A stretch of 64,000 nt of DNA from positions 29,021,001 to 29,085,000 of the forward strand of contig NC_092673.1 in NCBI RefSeq assembly GCF_964355755.1. The letters are read 5' to 3'. Below the pieces are notes generated by a model, which searched no databases, was not told the origin of the DNA, and saw only the letters and a list, made by a program, of their open reading frames with translations. Below are positions 13,033 through 24,096 of this stretch, in pieces. The position numbers and the translations under genes are program-made. Each line of letters opens with the position of its first letter. Within the stretch, counting starts at the first letter, position 1. The stretch is from Antedon mediterranea. Taxonomy: Eukaryota; Echinodermata; Crinoidea; Comatulida; Antedonidae.

Positions 13033-14170
13033 AAAAAAAGAGGCATAACAGAATATTTCTTGCAGGAAGTGATGCTGCACACATATATGACAAAGTATAA
13101 TTAATTAAAATTTAGGATACACTGTTACTTAATTAATTTTTAGTTTAATCCCAACCCTACTTTTGCACAAATGTTGTACCCAAGCCTCCTGGCTCATACT
13201 ACTCATACAAGTAAGTACTAATATTATGTATCGAGTGGTTTCGAATTTCTTCAGTGGCTGTAAATTTATTTATATCATATTATAATATGAAATTATCATA
13301 CATTATATCATATTATAGATCATTTTTTTATTGGATATATTACATTATATCAATTCATCTAGTCTTTTACAACTGCACATCAATAACTTATGTAAGTACT
13401 GCGCACACCATTGCCGTCTTTACAATATTTCTTTCACTACAGTACATTTTATCAACACACACACAGCATATTTTATACACAACAGTTCCTCTTCTTGACA
13501 CATTACAACAGTTTAAGACTGAACTTTGACATCAGTTGCAATTATCACATGACATTGACAAGTAGCCCATTACAACACTAGATGACAATATTATTGCACG
13601 AACATACAAAAACACTTTGGAGAAACTCGCTAGCTTGCTTCCTGTAGCAGGTACGATATGCACATGGTCTAATACCCTTTTCACATCTGCATCAATTGTT
13701 ACAACATGTAAGAGCTTGTAACCAGGTTTGATCTCCAGGCTTATTACACGTTTTCTCAGGAGGAAAGAATAGTTGCGCGCTATTTGATTACTATGATTGG
13801 TCAATTAATACCAGGGCAATACATGCATGCGCAGTAAGAACTCGGAACATCTCAGAAAAAAAAACACAGGTCTCTTGTTGGTATGTTTTTCTCATGAAAT
13901 TTTCTATAAATTGTCTTTACACTACGCAAACCTGGTTACAAGTTGTTACATTTTGCAGATGTGAGTGTTTCTACCAAAAGCATCCATTTTAAAAAAGCAT
14001 CCATTTTAGTTGAGTTCTGTGTATTATAAATACAAAATAATATTCTATGTTTTTATATCATTTTGCAATTTCAGTTTGTCCATATTTTAAATGACATTTT
14101 TAATGCTCATTGTTCAAACGTAATTGTTGACTAGCATACCATCATTTTAACATGTTTTTTGGTATAAATG

Positions 14171-15170
14171 TCAATGTTCATTTGGTTGATGGATGTCATC
14201 TTCATGTTCATGTGACTTTTTTCCCTTTTTTTGGTGTTTGCACATTTTACATTCTTCGTCATCGTCGCTTCCGCTGCTTGACGAGCTCTCATCAAATGTG
14301 TGAGGTTTTTCATAGATGCAACAACCTTAAATAGATAATTAATATTAATCAATAGAATGCTTTAGCAGTTTTTTTTTACAGTAAGTTTACTGGAATAAAT
14401 TGACTCCCAACCAGAATTTTAAATTGTGTAAGAAAATATAAGACATGTCCAATATAGTGGTAGTAGGCCGAGCCATTGAAAATATTAAATAGGAGAAATT
14501 GGAGCCTATATCTAGATTTATTTAGTTAAATATGACATTTTGTATTTACATCATTCATTCCATGATTAAATACTGTAGGTTTTTTTCTAAGTTGTACTTT
14601 TAATAGTACTTTATATGAGGTACTCTTAACATTCTATATTGGCACTCAATGGCATCTCCCAATTTAAATCTACAAGTTACAAAGGAAGGAAATAGGCCTA
14701 GAAACATAAATACTTACATTTCGATTTCTTTTTCCCCATGTTTTCATTGTCAACTGTACCTTCTTTCCAATTAACTTTTTTGTCCGACTTTGGTTTTCTT
14801 AACTTCAAAGTAACGGATGGCTTTTTGGATAACAAAACAGATAATTTATACTTATTTAGCATATATTCAGAATTTATCTAAATTATTCGTTATCTGTAGG
14901 CTGTCTCTTTCGTGTGTGTCTTATTGGCATTTATGCAGATCAGAGGGCCGAAACGACCTCATGTTTTGTATTGGACCACCTTCCATGTGGAGTATTTAAT
15001 TAAATTTAGGCCTAGGCTAGACTAGGCCTAGGAAGGCCTAGGGCTAGGCCTAGGCCTAGCTTGGCATAGAGCCTAGCCTAACATAATTATAAAATTCGCG
15101 TTTCACGTACTGAAGGCTGTTGTTCTTCTGTTTTAGTTATGGTTTCAGTAGGTGCTGTCAAACTAGCCAT
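14171..15170 (-). CDS. PPP1R11: PPP1R11, protein phosphatase 1 inhibitor-3
   Basis: Small, largely unstructured inhibitor of PP1, also reported as an E3 ligase. Three coding exons: 15111-15170 (ATG at 15168-15170), 14718-14820, 14171-14325 (stop at 14171-14173), giving 105 residues (human 126). Recognition rests on exon 2, which encodes VTLKLRKPKSDKKVNW and then TVDNENMGKKKSK, and on exon 3, which opens KCCCIYEKPHTFDE. KKVNW is the RVxF-type PP1-docking site; TVDNE and CCCIYEKP are near invariant in the family. An acidic Ser/Asp/Glu stretch and CKMC follow. The Pro-rich tail of vertebrates is replaced by a short His/Glu/Asp tail. The exon 2 acceptor (AAAAG) is weak, but frame and homology fix it. 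Transcribed away from the 15.2-16.7 kb gap, in the same direction as PPT2. Confidence 0.95.
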
Positions 15171-15239
15171 CTTTTAAAAGCAGACGTTATCCGAAGGAAG
15201 AAAAATACAACAACAAACAATGTTGTTTATTTTTGTTAA

Positions 15240-16276
15240 AAAAAAGTTGACGCAGCAAATATTTCGATTTATAGATGGCGCTTTACAATTTTCCCCTCCA
15301 CCCCATCCCATAAAAGGAAATAAATTTGAATATGTGTTCGTGGAATTTAAATTTTATGAATATTTAAAAAACTTTGCATAAATTAATTAATCTTTATAAA
15401 AAATATTTACATCTGCTTAAAAGTACATCATACCTTTTAAATCATATCCTTCATATTATAAAAAAAAAAAAGAGAAAAAGGAAACCAAAAGTAAAATATA
15501 GTTTCTTCTATAAATTTTATTTTTATCAAAAACAAGGCTCAACAGCATTATCTTTTAGGGAAAAACTTGAAATAGCCTAAGCATGGAGCAAATTACTCCA
15601 TGACCTAAGTATGACTTTTGTTTGTTTTTTTAAAGAAAAGGAAAAAGATGACTCTTCTATCTGTATTTTTATGACTTAATCATCTTCTTTCCTGTCTGCC
15701 AGATAGACACTTGATTTGTATATTTTTAAATCTTTTATTTAGTAAAACATGTAGTGATTTATACTCTAAACATTTTAAAGTAAAATATTGTACATGTATA
15801 TGCAATCAATTCATTCTAAGTTATTTTGTTCTTTAAAAAAAAAAAATAAAAGGCTGATCTTGGCAAGGCGGCCTAATAGTATAACATATCACATATCACT
15901 GTGTCTCTGTATGCCCAACTAATTAACATTCAATTTATTCACTGAATAATTTATTTATGCAACAGTAATCCATATTTGGCAGGTTCTTTGAACTTATATA
16001 CTTGCCAAATTGGAAATATATATTTTGCCATTAATACAGTATGATGTAGAGCAATATTTCAAATATATTTTACACATTAATTAACCCCTTTTTATAATGG
16101 AACACATTTTTATTTTTATTTTTTTTTTCTTACAGTAGTTTTAATATAGAAAATATATATTATAATAATAAGTTTTACACAAATTCTAAAAATAAGTGCG
16201 GCAAAATAAATAAGAAAAAAAACCTTTAAAAGTACAAATACAGTAAACAATATAGTACAATAATTGTATGTTTACA

Positions 16277-16318
<42 letters not shown>

Positions 16319-16760
16319 TGTATGTTTACTGGTTCCCACTAGCGATGTAACACAAGGACATAACGTAACGCAAGTGAATTGACCAATCACAAGCGATGGC
16401 TTATTCGCTTGTGATTGCTAACTGTCTATAACTTCGCTTTGCATTGGTTAAAACACTTGCGTTGCGTTTACGTCCTTGCGTTACGTTCTAGTGGGAACCA
16501 AGCTTAAGTGGCTTCCTAAAAAAATAGTTAAAGATATATATATACACTTTTTAACATACTTTAAAAGATAGAAAATAGTCTAATCAATATTTTAAAAAAT
16601 GTATTAATATTCAAACATTGACCTTTGAATAAATACACTGAATGAACAAGTTTTATAAAATTAAATGATCACTATTTTCAGTTATTGCTATCATTTTTCT
16701 GAGTACTATAGACTCCTCTACTTGAGAATTTCATTCTGTTCTCACTGGAAGATGTACCAC
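15240..16760. other. Spacer between PPT2 3' end and PPP1R11 5' end
   Basis: AT-rich. Contains an (AAT)n run at 16279-16317 and a complete hairpin MITE (16331-16505). PPP1R11 start sites should lie near its left edge and the PPT2 poly(A) site in its right half. No coding sequence recognised. Confidence 0.6.
16331..16505. repeat. Hairpin MITE (GGTTCCCACTAG family), copy a
   Basis: Arms GGTTCCCACTAGCG...GACATAACG and its complement ending TTCTAGTGGGAACCAAGCTT; inner arms ACCAATCACAAGCGATGG. Confidence 0.9.
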
Positions 16761-16765
16761 CTGGA

Positions 16766-19700
16766 CTATGTCAGCCATTGCTCGATACATTTGTCAAACA
16801 CCATCTGGTTGTCATGCCAGGTTGTGTGCTCTACTCCAGGCACTGTGCATGTGTGGATTTGTCCGTTATTGTACATAGTTCGTAAACCAAATGAATCTTT
16901 TAAAAAGACCTAAGAATCAAATAAAAATGGTTAGTAACACATAATTAATATAGGTTGTGATGTTATTATATATATATTCATTTTATTTTATATTTTGACT
17001 AGAAATCTAAAAAAGTAAACTTGTGTAAGTTTGACTAGAGGAGATGTTCCAAAATCATCTTTTAACTATTTAGGTTACTTTGGTTTAATAATGATAGCTG
17101 GACTGTATGATGAATACAGTATTAGGCCTATAAATAAGTTTTGATTCAATATTTCCACTGCACTTTAAGCCTTTTGATAAAATACAGTGAAAAATTATTA
17201 AATATTAATGTACAATACCTCTTGGCCTTGCATTTCAACCACAGACTCATTACCATCATAGTAACCAAACTGACTAAAAGACATAACAGTTTTAAAGTTG
17301 TATTAGGACTAAAAATTTGAAAAAATAAAATATAAAAATGGTATTACATTACTGTATCTAATGACTATGGATTTCAAAATGTGAGTACAGTTGTACACTG
17401 TATCATAGGCTATTCTTAACATTATGGATTTGGATTTCAGAGTGAGAAGATCTTTGTTCCTGCCACCAACATATAGGCCTAGCAGAGGGCAAACAAGCAG
17501 ACTTCTTTGCTCCCCATTTTCACCCAATTTTTGCTCAGTCTTTCAATAATATTGTTTTAAGTACACACAGTACCTTGATTGCCATGGGGTTATGACCCCA
17601 TCATCCGGACCTCCAATCAAAACTACCTGCTTTATTTGAAGAAAGTTTTTCTTCCATTCTGAAAAAAAGTGAAATAAAATCCTTTTTTAATGTAATAAAC
17701 ATGTAGAAACATTACATAACTGCTTTAATAATTTATTTCTATGAAATCTTCCTCAACAAGTTGTTATTATGTAAACCTCAAAATCAGGAAATGTTTGAGT
17801 ATTTGAAGTGCTTGAATTGTTCTCTAGTTTCATAAGTATTTCATTCTGTAAGTGTCAGTTCTGGATAGTTGTACTTCCCCCTGACCGACAGACTGATGAC
17901 CAGCAGACTGATGACCAACAGACTGATGACCAAATCTCAATGTTGATATACTTATTATTTCAATCAAGCCTTTATTTTTTTCTGTTTATCACAAAAAAAG
18001 TAAAATCTGGAATACATTATTTTTTCTAACTTACCGGAACTGTTTTGATTTTCAGTTTCATTGTTTAGAATTGGTAGATAAATATTTTCTTTTAGGTATA
18101 ATTCATGTTGATGTGGATCTGTAAATGAAATATACAAGTAATATTTTAAATCATGAAAAATATGGCATTCTGCGAAATGCTGCATGTTTTTTATAACATG
18201 AAATAAAATATTCTGTATAACCTTACCATTCCAATAGTTGCATACTGAGATTTTTTGACCCAGCTCTGTGTAACAAAATCTATTTAAAAGGAAGACAAAT
18301 CAAGATAAAAATTACAACACAAAAAAACAGCAAACCTGCCACTGAATTAGTTTTATCCCGCATGCCATGATTTGCTAGCCCTCCTAATGACCAACTTACT
18401 TGTAAATATCCTTTCTGTACATTGCTGGGAAATACTTGGTAAAAACATCAGTTTCTGAAACGAAAACGAAAAATATAACTTTACAAATTTATATTTAATG
18501 TAATCATAATAATTAAAAAAAAAAAAACGTTTATCAGGTTATTTTATTCGTTTGTACACTATAAATGAATGAAAACAATACATTACAAACAATAGTATCA
18601 CATTTGTGTATATATGTTTGTCAATTGTACTTAGTCAATGTTCCTGGTATTGTAATATGACTTGTATCGTATTATAACAATATTTTTCATAATGAAAACT
18701 TACCACCATATTGTCCGAGTAAAGGACAGGATAAGCTAATAAAGTTGTGGATCTGATGGTTTGGTAATGTCGCGATTACACCACGGCAAATAGCACCACC
18801 TATAGATGAAAAAAAAAAACCATTCTATCATTTTTGCTATTTAATTGTGTATACGTCCTTCAGAAAGGACAAAAAGAAGTTGGTTATATGATGAACTTTC
18901 TCTGCCATTTCACTTATCACAAACAAAATAAATGGTTAAATTCAATGAAAACCTTGACTATATTTTGCTTTATGAATTACAGTTTTATAGGTAAATATAT
19001 TTTTTTTAGATCCAATTTTTGGTCAAAGTGGATAACTATTAGGTGACATTAAAATGGCATATTCAACAAAAAAATGTTGAAGAATTATTTTTCAGGGGGA
19101 CAATACATCATTAAGGGAGGAATTAGTTTTAACTTACCCTGTGAGTAACATAAAAGGTGTATTCCTTGCGGACTGCTGTCTACAACAGCTTTCATATCAC
19201 TCCGAAATTTATCGACTTGCTGCCACAAGGAAGTTAGACTCTCGGTCCCGTCGTACTCATTGATAATGGTGATGTTTGTTCCTGGGTGAGCCTGTTGAAA
19301 TATGTTATTAGTATTGTTGATTAACTGGGCTTTGAAAACAGATACCCCAGGACCAAAATAAACCATTTTTTTTATCAATATTTCAAACTCTTTTGCCAAC
19401 TGAACTACTGTGAGTCATTTTGTACTCAGAATTTGAAAATCTAAAAAAAAAATATGGTGTATGAACTCAGGAAAATTGTAATTATTTTGACTGTTTGTTA
19501 CCAGTTGAAATGCAATAACAACACTTTAACATAAATAAATAAATAAAACAATCTTGCTTTTAATTTACCCCTATTCAGTTGATACATTTAACCCCCATTA
19601 AGAGACACTTTTCCAAGTAACAAACGAAGGGAAATCTATTCAGAGGCAGCCTTATTAAGGAACACCTTGTTGGACCATAGATGTCCTCTTAATAGGTGTT

Positions 19701-19847
19701 ATACTATACCTTGGTAACCATTTGAACAAATCCATCAAAATGAGATGGGTCAGACAATATTCCATGAACAATCACCAATGGTTTGTAGCCACAGACTTGA
19801 CCGATGAGAAGGACAGTAGCGAAAAAAAATATCAACTTCACCATCAT
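16766..19847 (-). CDS. PPT2: Lysosomal thioesterase PPT2-like
   Basis: Alpha/beta-hydrolase that removes S-linked fatty acids in the lysosome. Nine coding exons, high to low: 19710-19847, 19138-19291, 18704-18799, 18400-18454, 18227-18279, 18035-18118, 17574-17658, 17219-17273, 16766-16909; 287 residues (human about 302). Residues 1-20 form a hydrophobic signal peptide ([16 protein letters not shown]). [10 protein letters not shown] is the oxyanion region. The nucleophile motif CYSQGGAICRG places Ser at 96. [15 protein letters not shown] supplies the catalytic Asp (212 or 213) and [10 protein letters not shown] the His (268). CNYWNDPH and NETENQNSS (a glycosylation sequon) also fit PPT2 rather than PPT1. 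For exon 8 the acceptor TTTAG|TCAG keeps frame and gives [12 protein letters not shown], matching family spacing. A 5' non-coding exon is likely, because a strong donor lies at 20275-20280. Confidence 0.95.
18950..19110. repeat. Dispersed repeat ending GGGGGACAATACAT, partial copy
   Basis: Single subunit, TTTTGCTTTATGAATTACAG through CAGGGGGACAATACATCA, in PPT2 intron 2; ends close to the exon at 19138. Confidence 0.75.
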
Positions 19848-20460
19848 TTTTTACTTTATGATCTGGAAAAAATATTTACAAATTTACAAATAAGAAATTA
19901 CTACAAAAAACTACCAGCACAAAGTCAGACACTATGGTGATTGTTACTTGAAAATATCAATTTACTGTAATAGTAATTTAAGCATCATACTCCTGGTAGG
20001 AATAATTATTCCCATAAAGAATTGATGCTACAGTTTATCACCATTACTGTAGTTAAACAATTATGGTACTAAAAAGTTACAGAATTCAAATCTCAAAGCT
20101 CTGCACTATCAAACTTTATGTGACAAAAAATATGATGTGCCCATATATGGATATGATGATGTCATATTACTACCATATTTAGGCACATCACACTTTTTTG
20201 TCACACTAGTGTGATAGTGTAGACAGAGCAATTAAGATTACACTCTTAAGCTATTTTAATACAACAGTACCAATACTTACGGAGGTTTGTATAACGTTAC
20301 CAGTATATAATTGTATCTGAATTTGTATGACTCAAAACTATGCGCAGTTTCTACCTCATCTACAGTAAGAAACAACTTGGACAAGTTAACATAGATTTGA
20401 TACTAGATGATGATTCACTAGAAATCGAGATCTGTAGACCATGTCTAAACTTCCTTCCTT
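19848..20460 (-). other. PPT2 5' UTR, first intron and probable non-coding exon
   Basis: The coding exon starts at an acceptor after TTTTTTCCAG, so 15 bases of leader (19848-19862) precede the ATG. Upstream, CCTCC|GTAAGTATT at 20280/20281 is an excellent donor and would end a first exon starting somewhere below 20460. The intron between them holds a TA-MITE. Confidence 0.5.
20094..20230. repeat. TA-MITE, copy 7
   Basis: In the PPT2 5' intron. Confidence 0.85.
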
Positions 20461-20469
20461 GTAAAGGTA

Positions 20470-21140
20470 TTATTATGGTATAGGGTTTAATTTCTTTACT
20501 TCCTTAATATAAATCTTTTAGGGACTTTTTAGAAACCATCCCACAATCATTTTGTTTGCTACATTGTTCATTCTTTTTTCATTATTTTTTCATTATTTTG
20601 GATGAATAAAGTAAGTATACATAATCCTTAATGTTTTGTCAATGATCATAAAAAGGGTGATTGATTACTTCTTACAGATATCGAAATACAAACAATACAA
20701 ATAAATATCATTTTCATTTCACTAACCAACAATGGAATGGAAAGTGAAACTATATGGCCAGGCCACCATAACGAGGTTTAACTGTTTCCGCTTAACCCCG
20801 CCCCCCATGGGGATTCATACCACTTACAAACCCATCTCTACTCAGTCAGTCTAGTCCCCCTATAGTAGCAGGGCCTAAATTGGCCTAACTAGCTAGGCCT
20901 AGCCTAGGCCTATATAGTCGAAAACTATGAATTATATAAAAATGTATGAAATTAAAACAAATCAAACCTTTATTAGATTACACCTAAACAGTAACATGCT
21001 TTTAGTATGGCTTGTGACTAATTTTTGAAACAGAATTATTTTAGATTTCTCTTCAACTTTATGTTTGTTATTGTTTGAAGTCATTCATGCGAATCATGAA
21101 AGGTGAATTTTAAAGTATTGTAGATGGCGCTATTTGAAAT
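20470..21140. other. Probable bidirectional promoter region, PPT2 / UBL5
   Basis: Head-to-head genes separated by under 1 kb. Contains a TAGGCCTA-rich cluster at about 20874-20915. No coding exon recognised. Confidence 0.45.
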
Positions 21141-21182
21141 TCCAACAAAACACACGTACACACGCACCCTCTCCGTAACACC
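21140..21182 (+). other. Probable non-coding exon 1 of UBL5
   Basis: CACCCTCTCCGTAACACC followed by donor GTAAGTAA at 21183; the coding exon has its own acceptor at 21791. The left boundary is a guess. Confidence 0.5.
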
Positions 21183-21824
21183 GTAAGTAAAATGAAATTA
21201 TAATTCAGATTTAATTAGTCTGTTGATCATAGTTTGATGGCATGTTTAGTTACTGTAATAATAGAGTTAAGGTAGAATAGATTGGATTTCTGAAAAACGA
21301 CAACTCATTTTTAATTTTAACGAAAATCATTGATAATATAAGCTAGGCCTATAGACCCATTACTCGCGTAGTAGTGGGCAGTGTAAAGCCAAGCCGACGT
21401 ATGGCAATTCAAGCCGATTTTATTGGTGGATACTCGTCGGTTTAGGCATCCATGTGTAGCCTAGCCACTACTGAACTGTAGTACAACTCACTAGATAGGC
21501 CTAGATGCTTGTTAATTAATTTAGTAAATTAGAACACCTGGTAATAATATATAAGTAAATTCAAAATAATACTAATCTATTTTAAGATTTTAATTGAATT
21601 ATTTTCACTGTACTCAAATAACATACTCTTCTTCCACAAAAATTATGCAGCAGCTGTATTGATATCGTTAGTGGCTGTAAACAATGTATTATTATTAGGC
21701 ATAAATACATTAATTAAAGTAAATGCCTATTTATATACAGTAGTATAGTAATCAAGAAACGAATCTTATAATAAGACAAATTACTTTTCAGGTCCTGCAA
21801 CAATTCCTGATACACAAAAGCAAG

Positions 21825-22648
21825 ATGATTGAGGTGACCTGCAATGACCGATTGGGCAAGAAGGTCCGAGTTAAGTGCAAGTATCCTTTAAGCACAATGT
21901 ACAAATGCAATGCTGACCTCTTCCTCCAAGTCTCCTGATCATGATCACAAGTGGTTCCCAATATTTCTAATTGTCCTACTGTTATATTTTTCCCGATTAT
22001 TTCTGATATGGAAAATATTCTGATACAGTAAATGTATAAATTTATTAACTTTAAGCTCTTTACTACTGCTACTAATAGATTTAGGTTGAACTAAAAAGAC
22101 GAAAACTGCATTTTCTGCCTGTCTCATTAGAAAACCACTGGTAACATTTTCCAAGCTTTGTATTCAGTCTCTTTGTAAACATTTCTTATAACAGAAAGTC
22201 TGTTTTTAATCCTTAATTTTGTTTACCAGCGGTTCAGACACAATAGGAGATTTAAAGAAGATAGTTGCAGCTCAGACTGGTACAAAATGGGACAGAATAG
22301 TTATCAAGAAATGGTATACAGTGTACAAGAATCACATCTCATTAGATGACTGTATCCTTATTGTATTATAAGAATCATTACAACCGGCATCATCATTGTT
22401 AATCTCTGTCTACACTATCAAACCTTATGTGACAAAAATGTGATGATGATGACGTCATATCACCCTTCTCCCTTCATTCAAATATGACTTAATTTATGCA
22501 CGCATATGTTGGTTGGTTGGACAATTAATTTGTTAGTATTATTAATTTATTCAGTGTTATTTCATGCCATTATCAACGTTTTTTCCTCAATATCTAAAAA
22601 TCAGATGAAATTCATGATGGAATGAATCTTGAACTTTACTATCAGTGA
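21825..22648 (+). CDS. UBL5: UBL5, ubiquitin-like protein 5 (Hub1)
   Basis: Ubiquitin-fold protein that binds splicing factors non-covalently and affects 5' splice-site use. Coding exons 21825-21880, 22230-22351, 22605-22648 give exactly 73 residues, the family length. Start [18 protein letters not shown], middle [16 protein letters not shown] and end [12 protein letters not shown] are near identical to animal UBL5. It ends in the family's Tyr-Tyr dipeptide region without a Gly-Gly tail, as expected for a non-conjugated protein. The upstream acceptor at 21791 adds a 33-base leader. Both introns begin GTATCCTT and have TCCTTAAT- or TTCCTCAAT-type branch sites 13-14 bases from the acceptor, the signature of U12-type introns. 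Confidence 0.97.
21881..22229 (+). other. U12-type intron 1 of UBL5
   Basis: Donor GTATCCTTTA at 21881 matches the minor-spliceosome consensus in full. Branch-like TCCTTAAT at 22210-22217 puts the branch A 13 bases before the AG at 22228-22229, within the short U12 distance. Confidence 0.85.
22352..22604 (+). other. U12-type intron 2 of UBL5
   Basis: Donor GTATCCTTAT at 22352; branch-like TTCCTCAAT at 22583-22591, 14 bases before the AG at 22603-22604. Contains a truncated TA-MITE (22402-22463). Confidence 0.8.
22402..22463. repeat. TA-MITE, copy 8 (left half only)
   Basis: Truncated copy in UBL5 intron 2. Confidence 0.75.
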
Positions 22649-24096
22649 TGTCATAATCATAACGTAACAAAGACACACCCTGCACACAAACTTTTTATGC
22701 AGAGAATATTTGACTCATGTGGCCTTCCATACAAAAGTCCAACTAAAGTATAGAAGGTAGGCTCTTTGTACAGAGGATAGAGGGAATCAATACCTGGTAA
22801 TTGATTTATTACAAAATTTGAGGACTGATGCATACCAGGTACCAAATAGAGATATTAGTGTATCAAAATGTGTAGTCTAAGAGCACTGTTTCAATAATTT
22901 GACAGTATAGTCTAAGATATTGATATATTCGCTGGAAATTGAACTCCAGAACGTTCTCTGGAATGATGATGGTTGCCTAATTTCCCAGCATATTCAGTAA
23001 TGGAAATGCTAGTGTCTTTAGTTGTACAGTGTTTGTTGCATTTTACAGTAGATTACACTTTCCCCAGAAATTAGAAAACACAATTTATTTTCAATATTTG
23101 TTGTTTTTTTAAAGAAACCACTTTAATTATTTTGTAGTCGAAAAAAGGAAAGAAGAAAAGTCAGTAACTAAAATTCTTAAATTTATTCATATTTTCAAGA
23201 AATGTTTTATTATACATAAATTTATTGCATTTTGTTATATTATTGTTATTTGTATGTACATTTATTGCTTGTTGATCATGAGTTGTACTCAACACTAATG
23301 TATAAATAAAAATTAAAACATTTTTTAAATTAAATATAAAATGATTATCTTTGTTAAAATAATCATGGAAGATGAACGTCAACTGCCAACGGTATAAGAA
23401 GCAAAATATATTACACAGTACAACCCCTCATTTGGGACACCTATATAAAGGCGACATTTTCACATGAAATAAACAAGAGACAATGTGAATAAATCATTTT
23501 GTTTGACAAAATGATTTTATTTATTATCTACAATCCTACAAAATGCACTTATTCACGGATATTAAGAGACAATGTGTTTAATTACAAACCCTATTCATAA
23601 GACACTCCTAGTAGACAAGAGACAATAATATGTTTAAAAACTAGGTCAATCCCTAATATATAATGGTTTGTCTTTGGTTTATAAATGGAAATTATTTAAA
23701 TTAATAATTTACAGCGTTTGAAATGGGTTAGCGAAAAAACCCATTGGTAAAATTAAAAATCTGTAATCAAAGTTGATATTTATATCATAATAAGGCGCAC
23801 ATCCTGAAGTAACTACACAACGCGAATCGAGACGTGATAAGTGACGAAAATGAATCAACTACTGTGTTTTTAAATTTACATTTCGCGGGATACCTTAGAT
23901 AAATAGGGTAGGTTTTCCAGACGATTATTTCCATAAAATATGTTGCATGGTGCCCGTCAATCTTAAAATTACATTTTGTTTATATATAGATACAATTATT
24001 AAATCTATTTTCGAAAGTGTTTTTACAGTTAGATAAATCACTTTTTTAGCCCACTACAACAGCTGTCTTTGGTATATTCCTCCGCCACTGTCCGTT
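22649..24096. other. UBL5 3' flank and NR2E 3' flank (convergent)
   Basis: No gene recognised. AATAAA at 23305-23310 may serve UBL5; TTTATT words near 23516-23525 may serve the minus-strand receptor. 23420-23620 carries GGGACAC/ATTAAGAGAC words of the same family as 10215 and 19570. Confidence 0.45.

Larger units (their letters stand above)
10140..14170. other. Intergenic region between LRSAM1 and PPP1R11
   Basis: No gene recognised. It contains a fragment of the GTCCC/AATAGG-type repeat (10215-10280), two TA-MITEs, a 26-bp minisatellite, a tRNA-derived SINE on the minus strand (12905-13032) and a loose inverted repeat (13676-13735 against 13928-13970). The open frame at 13532-13804 on the minus strand shows no recognisable domain. 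Confidence 0.6.

Noticed and set aside
13532-13804. 90-codon minus-strand frame between LRSAM1 and PPP1R11
   Set aside because: No domain recognised and part of it lies in an inverted repeat; probably repeat-derived.
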